64,000 nucleotides of DNA from Ananas comosus (taxonomy: Eukaryota; Streptophyta; Magnoliopsida; Poales; Bromeliaceae). The stretch lies in contig NW_017893404.1 in NCBI RefSeq assembly GCF_001540865.1, forward strand, positions 1-64,000, read 5' to 3'. Below, in pieces: positions 46,125 to 57,402 of the stretch. The notes below the pieces were generated by a model. It made no database searches and was not told where the DNA came from. It was given only the letters and a program-made list of their open reading frames with translations. The translations under genes were made by a program, and so were the position numbers. Positions within the stretch are counted from its first letter, which is position 1; each line of letters starts with the position of its first letter.

Positions 46125-49100
46125 TGTAAGGACTGAGATTTTTGTCAGTGCAACTAAACTCTCTGTTGACGATGTTTATGTGTGTAATTTAATTACATAA
46201 GCACTCGTCAAGTTTCAGGAGAAAATGAGCTTAAACGGAGAAGTTACGCGATTATTAGTTTTCACTTAAGTGAAATAGTAACTCCTGGTTTTCCGGAGAA
46301 GCCACGGAGTAGAGTTGGTTCTGGTGCGTATCTGGACTCCGTTCATATCAGTCCATAGCTCATTTCGAAGGATTCAGTTGTCTGGACTACTGGCTTGCGA
46401 TTTGAGTTGATGCACGGAGTTTGAGAAAATCCAAAAATTATCATGTTTTATATGTATTTGCTGTGTTCTTCATTGAATCGAAAGGTGTGGATTTTGTCGT
46501 GAATCCGTGGTCGATCGAACGAAATGAAATCGTAGCTTGTTGTCTCCGAGGTGCTGATCGCACTGGATCAATTCGTTCCGCAAATCTGACGGGACGGATC
46601 CTGCGGAAATCGCGCGTTGTCGAGGAGAGGTCGTTGTGGGGAAAACGGTATTTCTTTGCAAAAGTCGCGACATTTTATGTATCCGTTTCGGTTGAGATCG
46701 GCTCATGAGGGTAATATGTGTATACTCGCGCTGTGAAGGACTGGGGTTTGGAATTATCCATCCTTGAAGGTTTTCTTGCAATGTTAATGTCCATGTATAT
46801 GGATTTTCTAGTTTGCTCATGGAAAACCCTTAACCCTAGGCCTGGCCGCAACCCCCAGCCAGACCCTCACCTCGCTCCCTCCTCTAGCCATCGCCCTGAC
46901 CGCCGCCGCACTGAATCTTACCCCGCCGGCCAGCCACCGCGCCGCAGCCACCCTTCTTCCTCCCTCTCCATCTTTCTCTCCATCTCTCTCTTTATTCTCG
47001 GGTTAAGCTCAAGGCCGAGGCTGCAGTGGCCTCCCTGCACCATGCCGGCGTCGCCCCGACCTCCATCGAAGCGTCCCCGTCGAACCGCCCGCGTCGCGAG
47101 CGCCGCCGGCACCTGACCCGGCCAACCTGCAGTTACCCCAGGCCGAGCCTGGTGATCCTGCCTCTGCGCGTCGCCGCGCCACCCTCTCGGCGCCTCTGCC
47201 CTCACTGGCTCACGCGTGCCCCCGCGTGCCCATCGCCGCCGCCAGTCGCCGCCGCCGCCGCTCTCAGTTCTTCTGCGCCGCCTGACCAAAACGTGCGGCC
47301 GAGCCCGGGCTAGCTCCGCTCCCGTCGCCCGCCTGCCCACACGTCAGCCGCGCCGTCACCCCTCTGCCGTCGGAGACCTCGCCGCTGCACTTCTCCCACG
47401 ACCCCACCGTCCGCGTGGCCCCGCGTCTCGTCCCTGTTGCCGCGCAGAGCCTGTGCAGGCCGAGCCCACACCCAGCACCGCCGGCCGCCGTCGTCGCCTC
47501 ATCCCTCGTCCGGCGTGAGCACCCGGCCTTCCGCCTGGCGGCCGCACTCGGCGGCTCGCCGGCACCCCCCGCCGCCGGAGCACCCTGTCCAACCGGATGA
47601 GCTCGAGCCCCTCTCGGGTTGTGCGGCTAGGGATCAATTGCCCGCCCCATGCCTCGCCTGCCATCCGTGGTCAGCCGAACACGCCCGGACCTCCCCACAT
47701 GGCCGGCAATCCCCCTATGGCCCGGGATGATCCCGCCGTCCGCGCCGAGCGGCCGCCACCTTGCCCCACCCTTGCTCCGGTAAGTGGTTGTTGGGAGCAT
47801 TCCTGCACCTTGTCTTGGGGTTCCGATCACTGTTTTGGTGAACCGAGGCCACCCCGAATCTGCTGGAGGTGAGCACGATGATCCTTGCTCAGTGCCGGTC
47901 ATCGTGGCCACCTCTATTTTGGTCAGAGATGCTCCGGTTTGCGTGTGAGACGCGTTTTAGGCGCTGTGCGCGCTGTTTCACTGATGTTTGCGTCGCTCGT
48001 GCGTCCTCCACAGTGGCCGGCAGTGCTCCGAAAGGTGAGCACGGCCTCCGGCACACCGAGAACAGTCAACAGGAGTCTCGTCTTGGCTGTTTGACCTCTG
48101 GTTTGCGTTGTCGGACCATGAAAGCACCGAAATCGCATGAAATAATGCGATTTTGGGTCATTGGGAGGGCCTTTATGCTTTTCGGTTTGTTGTAGCTGCT
48201 GTTGGCAGCAAGTGTTGGTTGAGGATAACCTCTGGACTGATTGTCCAAGGCCCTAGACACTTGCGAAGGTCGGAAATACATTTCCGATGCGTTTTTCGGT
48301 GAAATCCGCCGACGGAACGCGGGTTCGGTTCGGAATTATTCGGACGGTGCTTCGTGAGCTATTGTGTAGTCGTTGAGCCTTATTGGCTGGTCACTCGCGT
48401 CATTTCATGAGTTCAGAAATGACGGATGAGCGACGGTGGGTTCCGGTGTCGAAATAGACACTTCCGGGAACCCGGATCGAAATGATTATCCGACGATAAT
48501 TGTTTCGACGTGAGGAGTGGTGTTTGCTGCCATGATACACGATTACTCATGTTTAGTGGCAGCGGATGACTCGTAGCACGAGTCAGTACGTTCCGGGACA
48601 GTTCGTGGGTCCCGACGGGGTCCCGGTGCGATTTCGGGACTTCCGGCGAGTTACGATAGTTGGTTTTAGGAAACCGATCATCGTGGGTTTGTTTGTGAGG
48701 TTGTGAGAGCTAGTGGTTTGTTATTTGTGGGTTAGACACTAACCCAGTGGACCCTCCTTAGGTCCAGTTGACGTTCTTTTGCAGTCAGGAGACAGGCGCA
48801 GCATTTGTACAGGTGGGTACTTCGATCCGAAGTCGGTACAGTGGTGCACGCTCGGTGATATTCTTCTATCCCTGTTCTTCTATTGCTATTTTCGTATTAT
48901 ATATTGAGCTTGCATCCCCGTTGTTTCTATTATACTCTACTCATATGTTCTATGCTTAGTATCATGTGTAGGAGTAGAGTAGTTTATCCATATGTGATAT
49001 CGGTGACCTGATTGGTCGGTTCTCGTACTTTGTTCCGGTGACCTGATTGGTCGGTTCTCGTACTTCGTTTCGGTGACCTAGTTGATCGGTGCTTTTATCT

Positions 49101-50719
49101 TATGTCCGTTGACCTGGTTGGTCGGTTGTTGCATTATGTATTGGGTTGGTCTGTTTCTTGACTTCTGTTGTTCGATGACCTTTGAGGTCGGTGTACCCTG
49201 AGGGGTAGGATTGTCGGCTGGTGCTGACGGTAGTTCTGGACTATATCGAATACACTCCTGTGACCTATCGGTCGGTTCTTGCGTTCGTACTTCTAGTTGA
49301 CATCGAGCAGTATCTACATATTATCTTTATTTACTCTGCCTGGTTGTTCTATGTGTAGTATCCTGTATAGGGGTAGAGTAGATGGCATTCGTATATACTA
49401 TACTTGTGACCTGGTTGGTCGGTTCTCCTGTTTGCATCGGTGACCTGTTTGGTCGTTCGTTACTTTCCGTATATTGACCTCTCTTGGTCGGTTCACGTTG
49501 TTACTTGATGACCTACACGGTCGGTTAGCCCCGAGGGGCAGTGATTGTCGGCTGATTGCCGACGGTTGGCTATTGATCATATCCGCATTGATCGCCACAG
49601 CTCGAGTGCATTTCACGTACACCAGCGGGTTGATCCCCCGCAGGAGGGTGTTCTTTTCCGGAAAAGTGGTCGTACATCCGACCCGTGAGCCCAGCGGTGT
49701 TCTCTTTGTGCTAGGGTTACATGCCAGGTGTGAGCAGATAGTGGCTTTTGCCTGAGGTCCTTAGACCGACACGGCGGTTTAGATTGGGTACTTTTGGACT
49801 TCTCGTCGGTTGACGAATATCGCTATAGTAGGCCGTTGTCCCATTATGTACTTCTAGTTCTTCTTTACGCAAGTTTGTCTTGCTACTATAGTTTTGATTC
49901 TTTGTAGCTTGCAGTTGTAGCATTACAGTAGCCGGTAGTTTGTTTTCATATATATATATATCCGCGTCCCATTTTCGTTGCTATTTTTTCTGTATTTACT
50001 TACCCATATTGTTGGTTATCTCTTCCTGATCCGTGAGTACCCCTTCGCTCTTCCTTCGCTTGCGGGTACCCACTGGGAGGAGACATGTTTACATGTTCCA
50101 CCTCCCCCCACCATTTTTCAGTATCCCACGCGGCGTTGGTGTGGACGAGACGTGAGGTACGTGTGGTAGCGGTCGATAGAGCTTCCACCCGTCAGGTTTA
50201 TTCGCGATTTAGCTATTACCCCTTTTTATTCTGTGGATATTATAGCTTAAACGTCGGTTACAACTGGTCATTTTGTTTTATTAAATTGAATATCTGAGTT
50301 TTCAGTTGGTTTGAATGTAATAAAGGAATTGTGATTTCGTTGAAACTAGAAAGATTTTTTCTACCCCTCGTGTCGTTTTTTAAAAGAATAAAGAGGTTTC
50401 TGTGGTAGAAACAGACTTTCAAAGGTTTTTCGATGGATTTCTGTTAATACCTCGAACTGTAAACGTGTGATTTGGAATCGGGGAATTTGATGTATATGAC
50501 TATCTGTATAGTCTCATTTGATTGTCGGTGTATTAAACTGTTTGTACTTGTGTGACGCCGTGCAAGTACAGGGGAGACTCTGTCCGTGTGAATAGTGGAT
50601 TTCCTGTATTTGTGGCGGATCTGGCATACTCTGGGGTCAGGTTTTCAAAAAAAAAAAAAAAAAATTTCAAACGCTTTTCCGCTGTATTTCAAACAAAAAG
50701 GGAACCCCGGGGCGTGACA
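46125..50719 (+). mobile_element. Family D solo LTR, complete, about 4.6 kb
   Basis: TGTAAGGACTGAG...GGGGCGTGACA, TSD GCTAT at 46120-46124 and 50720-50724. In order: an AT-balanced 5' part, a very GC-rich 46840-47790 section full of long but meaningless Pro/Arg/Ala frames, a middle homologous to 36582-38013, a tandem region 49008-49550, the CCCACTGGG...CACC...TTTTTCAG block (50069-50122), and an A-run at 50648. At 4595 bp it is a very long LTR. Confidence 0.93.
49008..49550. repeat. Tandem minisatellite GGTGACCTGATTGGTCGGTT in LTR D
   Basis: About ten diverged units of 30-60 bp, each containing GACC(N5)GGTC, which can fold into a small hairpin. The first two units (about 49008-49075) are nearly identical. 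Units near 49200 and 49545 also contain GTCGGCTG...GACGGT inverted words. Confidence 0.8.
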
Positions 50720-50724
50720 GCTAT

Positions 50725-52440
50725 ATGCTGCCTCTACCCTAAGTGTAACATTGTGAAATAGTTAGTTGACACGTCGCTAAGGCACAGAGGAGAATCCCAT
50801 GTTAAGTTAGTTTTCCATTCGTCGGGAAGATTTGTTGGCAAATTGAAAGGAAAGTTGATTGTTCGTTCGTTCCCCAATGACTGTTGTTGTTGGCGCATCG
50901 AGTTGGTATAGTGATGGTTATGGCTATGCAAACTGTAGTATTTCTTGATTCCCTCTCGTTTGTTATCTCACAAGAGAACTGTTGCATTCCCTATGTAGTT
51001 ATTCTTTTTGCCTTGTAGTTGCTGCTTCTATAGCTTTATTTCACTTTTTTGTTGCTAATAAATTTGCACAATATTAATATGTAGTTCGCATCATCACAAT
51101 ACAATCACCTTAGTATGAAGAAAATTTCCTATAGCGTATTGTCATTGTCGATTCATTTGTAGTATATAAATCTTCTTTTCTTTTATTTTCCCCTTGAAAT
51201 AGGAAGTCTCTTGAGCATTTTGTAAAACTCGATGATTTTCAAAATGCAACAATATATTTGTAGTCACTTTGAAATCTGAAATTGCATATGAAACTGCTTA
51301 TTTTTTCACTATGTATTGTTTTGAATAGATTGCCTTTTAGTTTTTACTTTTTAAACTCTTATTTTTTTAGATTAACCATCTGTACCGGGATTAATTACTT
51401 TCACCTCTAACTTAATTGATTTCATGTTTTCCATCCATTGTTAAGTGAATTAATATTTTGGGGCAATCTCTTTTGTCCTTTTGAACCATAAAATGTAGGA
51501 TATTTTAGGGCAATTTTTTTTGTCCTTTTGAACGATAAAACTTGTCCCAAAAAAGAATTCACCAATCTTAGAAAAATTCCTTAGTATATGGTGGGGGCGG
51601 ACCAAAACTTTTGTTGTTTCTAATAAAATGATACAATATGAAATGATACAATGTGTCCTCACTTTCTTGGCTCTTTTGTTGTTCTTTCTTTATTAGTGGT
51701 GAGTTCATTAATCAGTGCTATATGCTTCACGAGTTGTGGTAAATTATTAAGTGCAATAGATTGGGGAGCCACCATCTTAATTACTACTTGTATACGAAAT
51801 GGAGATGCATATATTAAATTACATTTTGAGTATGATAATTTGTCAGTTAAATAATGCATGCTCATTGTCAAATAATGCATTTTTTTAAGATAAAATGATT
51901 ATCTAATACTAGAAAAATTATTTGTTTAGGTTTCAGACGCATCTAGCGCTCGTAATATTCATCCACAACCTCATTGCCCTTCAGGTAAAATTAAACTTAT
52001 ATTAATTGGTTTTCATGTTAAAAGATTGTTTGACTAATCTTTTATTAACTTCAGTATTGTTTAATTTGTAGGTTCAGCATCTTAATTGCCGAGATCACTA
52101 CGACTGGATCTGATATGATATTATTAGCTTTTGTTTTCAATTCTCTTTCTCTTGGGTTGAAAAGCTAGAAATTGTTGGTACTCGTTTAAAGATATATGGA
52201 TAATATCTTGAGACATTTTGGTATTAATTAGTGTAACTACAAAACTTCTTTTATATGATTTCTTTGTTAATGCAAATCAGGGCGAATAAAATTAAAGATA
52301 TGCTTAATGATAATTATCGTGGAGTGGTATTATATTTTAAAAAGTGTGATGCATCAAGAAAATTTTAGATATTTAAATAAAATGGGACAGTTATAAAGTG
52401 TCGCTGAAATTAGAAAAAAGTGTTGCTAGAATATTATTTT
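50725..52440. other. CACTA 1 interior after the solo LTR
   Basis: AT-rich, no gene recognised. Two diverged copies of TTAGGGCAATTTTTTTTGTCC / TGGGGCAATCTCTTTTGTCC near 51458 and 51505 form a short direct repeat. Confidence 0.45.
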
Positions 52441-52660
52441 GCATCACTTTTATGTGCTGCTAAAAGCTTAAATAAGCGACGGTATATTAATAGCACTCTT
52501 TTTAGGTTATACCGACACTCTTAAAAAGTATAACTATATACCTAGCGACGCCACATATAGCAACACTTTTAAAAAGTGTCGGTAATTTAGCTAGCAGCAC
52601 TTTTTTAATCTATACCGACATTTAAAAGTGTCGCTATATACCCTTTTGGTTGTAGTGGTA

Positions 52661-53149
52661 GAGGTAAGCTTCTAGGCCTCTTATGGTAGAACTCTAAGGT
52701 TTGGTTTAAATGCCCTAGGAATGAATCTAAATGAGTTTCTAAGTGGTATTAAGCTTGTTATTGCTTAGCTCAAAGATCCATATGAGGCATTGTTGCAATA
52801 GTGCATTATTAGGGCTCCAAATTGGGGCTTTTGCCATAGGTTGGATTATATGTAAATTAACCTTGTAGAAACTAAATTGAAGGTAAAACTGACGCGTTGG
52901 GAGACTCGGTTCGAAGATCCGATGAGTCTACGCAAAGAAATTGAGGAAAAAGCCTATTTTGGCTTCGTTTTGCCGCAGTCGAGAGAATAGGTGACCAAAA
53001 ATCACGAAAATTGAATCGTAACACCTTAGCAACCCTACAAGGTGGGTGGTGCTATCCGAAATCCTTGAATTTCTTTTTATGTCTAAATGTCACTTCTTGA
53101 GCATATATGAATATATAGAATCATGCATTGTAGGGTTGATTTGAGCTTA
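52661..53149 (+). mobile_element. Diverged family B'' LTR, part 2
   Basis: Continues from 41225: GAGGTAAGCTTCTAGG, GGTAGAACTCTAAGG, a GGGCTCCAAATTGGGG motif, ACGCGTTGGGAGACTCGG and AAGGTGGGTGGTG, all in the same order as in LTR B (e.g. 14880-15280). It is split again at 53150 by a second CACTA element. Confidence 0.75.
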
Positions 53150-53259
53150 CACTACAGGAAATTAGTTAAAAGACGGCATTTATTTAGCGGCTTTTTGATA
53201 TGGGCCGGCCCAAGATTATAGCCCAAATTATATATTACTTTCCTGGGCCTAGACCATAA

Positions 53260-53645
53260 TTAATTATCCATCTCTCTCTCTTCCTCTCTCTCTCTGTCTC
53301 TGTCTCTCTCTCTCTTTCTCTCTCTCTAGGCCCATAATTGCCCATCTAGATCTCTCTCTCTCTCTCCCCCTTCCTCTCCTACGCACAGACTAAAGAAGGG
53401 TTTTTATCTCCAACTCCATCGCTCTCTTTCCCACTCCATCTCCCCAGACCTCATCTAGGGTTTCCTCTTCTCTACCCTTTTCTAGGGTTCCGAACTCATC
53501 CGCATCCTCTAGACCTCGCACAAGATCGCCGCATTGGGAGACCTCATTCACCTTCGTGATCCCTTTTGACCTCGCACACGATCACTGCATTGGAAGGAAT
53601 CGTTCGTCAACCTTCGTAATCCATAGTTGCCATAGATGCTTTGGT
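53260..53645 (+). other. Gene-like CT-rich leader inside CACTA 2
   Basis: (CT)n tracts, CTAGGGTTTCCTCTT, two partial repeats of CGCACAAGATCGCCGCATTGG / CGCACACGATCACTGCATTGG (about 53515-53595), then ATGCTTTGGTAAGTTTTG with a consensus donor at 53644. The same layout as the leader in CACTA 1 (CT-rich, short, splice donor, then AT-rich intron-like DNA) although the sequences differ. Confidence 0.45.
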
Positions 53646-54918
53646 AAGTTTTGATCTTTTCTTTTGGTTTTTTTTCATTTTTAATGAGCTTTGGGAGGTA
53701 TATGTTCATGTGAATGTCACCTAATTTGAGTTTGTTTCCTTGTTTTTTAGTTTATTACAGGGTTGAATTGAGCAATGCAGTAGAATTCGATGTAATTAGG
53801 ATTTGTATTTTAAGGTATGATGATAGAGATTTTTTCTTTTTGGTTTTTTTGCAAGCTAATGCATTTAATCATTGGATCTTGCTAGATATAGACAATGTCG
53901 CCTTTTGGAATTTGATGCTGCATTTATATGAATTTTAAACTATCTAGCTGCTATTTTAAGTTTCTCCATCTATTGAACCTTCTAAGGTTTTATCATTTGG
54001 TAAATCCAGTTGATAAATTTGCATTTTAGGGTTTTGCATGCAAGAATTAACTTAGGAAATCTTTAATTTTAGGTTTCTTTTCTCAATTCTGGTGCCTCTT
54101 TTAAGTGTTTGTTTTGGAATTAGGTCATGCACCAATGTTATGCTCGTATTTCTCCAAAATTGGCATTTAAAATAGTTATCGGGCATCCTATGTTCCAGAT
54201 CTAGAGTATAATTGGAAGCTGTAATTTATCAAATTTAACTATTTGTTCTCAATTTAGAGCAAGGGTTTACTGCTCAAAGCCAGAAGTTCAATATGTTTAA
54301 TTCATCAGAGTTATGCTTCGGTGATTGTGGCTAATTTGATGGGTTTACTAATCTTCATCTAACTTGTGCATGGCTTTAGCTCACTCTCCTCATTTATGTT
54401 TCTTTTTAGTTATAAATATTAAGTAAAAAAAAGGTTAAAATTGATAATTAAGCTGATTGCTTCATAATTTACCCTTCTTTGGATCATCGTGCCTCCCGTG
54501 GATTTTGTTTTGCTCATCTATTGATGTGTGTAATTTGTGCTTCTTGTTTTCGCTTTATGGATCTTTTCAATTTATATCCATTTAGCTTTTGCAAATGTGT
54601 TAGTAGTTTGTTGTCAAGTAATAAACAACTTGACAAAAACATTCAGTGGTCCCTCATGAACTTGAATAATTAGACTAATTTTCAAATAGTAGGTTCATTT
54701 GCCCATTCTCTTTCAATTGTACGTAATATAAAATCTTACTTCGCGGCTATCAATTGCCAAATAGTTGAAGCAGTTGATGTCATTCATATCGAATTATAAT
54801 AGTTAATCTAAGCATTTAGTGTAAATTCGGCAAAACAGCTTTAAATGCCAATTTTTATGGTATATTATGTCTTGTTGTAAGTATAAGGATCAATGATATC
54901 TTATAGAGTTTTTATCAT

Positions 54919-57397
54919 TGTAACACACTGGACCTTTACAAATGGTGAGGTTCCAGCGTTTGATGAGTGTTCTGAGTTTTTCCAGATATTCTGGAGGGTC
55001 GTTGACAGTGTTCCGACCTATGGCTCGTATCTCGAGATTTATGATATTTTAAGTAGCGTTAAGGCCACCAAAGAGGAGGACTTAGGCTGCTCTCGAGTTG
55101 CCTCCGCAGGGCTGTCTACCGGTACAGCCTTGATGGTTGTACCGATACAGAAAGTGTACCGGTACATCTTGATGGTTGTACCGGTACAGATGTGGTGAAT
55201 TGCTAACTCGAGGCTCGGGTTAGCTGTTTCGCAGGATTTGTACCGGTACACTTTCCCGTGTACCGGTACACTTTGCCAGACTGCGAACAGGCTGTGTTTG
55301 AGGGGTGTTTTTGCATTTGTGCTTTCCTATATTAGCACCCACGCCCCTAGGGCTCTCTCTGAGCCTTGCACCAGCAGAGAAAGAGGTAAGGGGGTCCTCC
55401 ACACCTCCCCTTTTGATTTCTTTGCTTTCACTTGAGTTTTGAGAGATTAAACATCTCTTTTTGGTCTTCTTTTGCATCTTGGGGGCTTTTCCACCATAGG
55501 AGAAGACTTGGAGCTTGGTTGGAGGATTGTTGGAGGAGAGATCTTCAACCCTAACTCATTCCAAGCCTTGTTTGGAGCTTCTTGTGAGGTTAGTTGATTG
55601 CTATTCCTCTTTTAATCATGATTTGCATGATTTTTTAGATGAAACCCTAGAATTGGAACTTAGGGTTTATTTTTGGAGATTTTGGATTTGTAGCTTCTAA
55701 AATGTAATTGATTGGTTTAGAACCTTGGTTTAGGTTGCTTTGAAAGGGATTTAACTCTCTTTTGAGTTTTAAAAGGGAATTTCTACACTATAGGTGAGTT
55801 TCCTCCACCTCTGCTCGAATTGCTTAATGTTTGAGCATAGTGTTGTTCGTAAAGTTTGTTTAACTCTCGTTTTTATACCTTAGGGTACTAGGAGAGTGGT
55901 GGACACCTTCGTCGGGGCAAACGAAGGGTTTCGTGAAGTCACGGTGGGTTTGGCTTCATTGGAATAGGAGAAAACTTCCCCTAAGTGGTTGAATGTCTTC
56001 GTTTCATCGCATGGCATGCATATTCATGCTAGATAGAATTTATATGAATTTTAAAATACTTAAAATGTATGTGTTATGTATTATGAAAATTTATCTCTAT
56101 ATAGTAGAGCCTTATGTGGATTAGACATGCATGTGAGTAGTATTCTTCTTGTGGATTGGAAATATGTCTCATATGATGAAAATGACTCGAATTATATATT
56201 CTTGAACACTAAACTCATGCTTGGATCTAGTGCACAAAAGTGCCATAAAGGGGCACCGACTTAGTAAACTGTGAAACTGCAACATAGAGACATAGTGATA
56301 GGCCATTGTGACATCTATTATATTCCATGTTTTAGACATAATGACATAGTGATAGGCCATTCAGACATATGTTATATTCCATATTTTAAACATGAGGACT
56401 TGAGACTTGAGACAGACTTATATGCTTACTTGCCCTTGTGCTCATTCGCACATGCTTGTGAGGGTCGCTCCCTACAAGCCGGCACTCCGGAGATAGCCAT
56501 CGCGATACATACTCTCCGTGCGTGATTGGGCGCCGAAGTGGATTGCATTGGGCAAGGCTCATTCATAGAGTGGGGATGTTGACTACCACGGGGTTATTAG
56601 GCACGGCACAGGGCAGACAGCCTATGGGTGGGTCTTCAGGCCAGACAGCTTTCAGGCGGGTCTTACAAGATTGGAACTATATGTAGTTGATATGCCAAAT
56701 GGACTTAAACTAGAATAGTAAACAATGACACCTTACTATTTTCGTTGTGGACATTGTGTTGGTTGTATACTTATGCTTATTCATGTTAGTATAGCTTTCT
56801 TACATGTGCAAAATCATGCTAAGTAGGGACATCATGTTGTAATAAGCATTCAAGTTATTTACCTGCTGTTCATTTCGTTTATTACTCGCTTCGACTTATT
56901 TGCTTAGTTTTGGGTCTAGTGGTGCTCTTATCTGAAGTCAGTAATTGCCCACTGGGAACTATTATTTTATAGTTCTCACGTCCTCTGTTTGATGTCTTTT
57001 TCAGAGCCTTCGGCACCAGCGGAGGCACGGGATCGCGACAAGGAAGTCGCATAGCTAGTTAGCGCGGAGCTTACTTTTGCTCCTAGGTGGTCTACTCTCT
57101 TTTTGTGTTTTTGGTGAGAGAGAGTTTTGTTACCATGAATAGAAACCACCATTGTACCACTTATAGCACTTGTACTCGGATTTTTGTTGTTCTACTTTAT
57201 GGTTTTATTTTAGTGGATTTTAGCTTTTGTTGTACTCTCCTGTTGTAAAATCTAGTAGTACTTTACTCTGATATCGCTAGATCTTTTTGTATTATTGTTT
57301 TATTTATTGCTTTATCGTAGACGCCTTATATATTTTAGACATATGGCGGGTCTGGACACGTGCCGGGCGGGCTTCCACTGGGCCCCGAGGCGTGACA
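54919..57397 (+). mobile_element. Family C' solo LTR
   Basis: TGTAACACACTGGACC...GAGGCGTGACA, 2479 bp, TSD ATCAT at 54914-54918 and 57398-57402. Homologous to solo LTR C along its length: GGAGGGTCGTTGA, palindromes, CT-rich leader, GTGCTCATTCGCACATG, stem-loop at 56455-56478, GCCCACTGGGAACT...TAGTTCTCACG...TTTTTCAG at 56947-57004, and ATGGCGGGTCTGG near the end. Confidence 0.93.
55117..55272. repeat. TGTACCGGTACA palindrome array in solo LTR C'
   Basis: Six sites: CTACCGGTACA, TGTACCGATACA, and four TGTACCGGTACA. The last two, separated by CTTTCCCG, are followed by CTTTGCC. Confidence 0.9.
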
Positions 57398-57402
57398 ATC
57401 AT

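Larger units (their letters stand above)
41226..52657. mobile_element. CACTA element 1, non-autonomous, containing a solo LTR
   Basis: Starts CACTACAAGAGAATTAG and ends CCTTTTGGTTGTAGTG, with the 3-bp TSD GTA at 41223-41225 and 52658-52660. Subterminal motifs AGCGACAC, AAAAGTGTCG and TAGCGACG repeat near both ends (52440-52640 is dense). There is no TNP2-type transposase. Internal DNA is AT-rich apart from a gene-like leader at 41455-41775, with an (AT)n run at 46001-46046. Solo LTR D lies inside (46125-50719). Own length is about 6.8 kb. Confidence 0.88.

Noticed and set aside
46918..47911. Long Pro/Arg/Ala-rich ORFs on both strands (also 13150-13473 and 36524-37326)
   Set aside because: They lie in the GC-rich part of LTR D, overlap on opposite strands, and are not conserved between LTR copies. 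Low stop density from high GC explains them.
53260..53350. (CT)n promoter of a host gene near 53.3 kb
   Set aside because: It lies inside a CACTA element and is followed by no usable ORF, so it is described as a leader of the element only.
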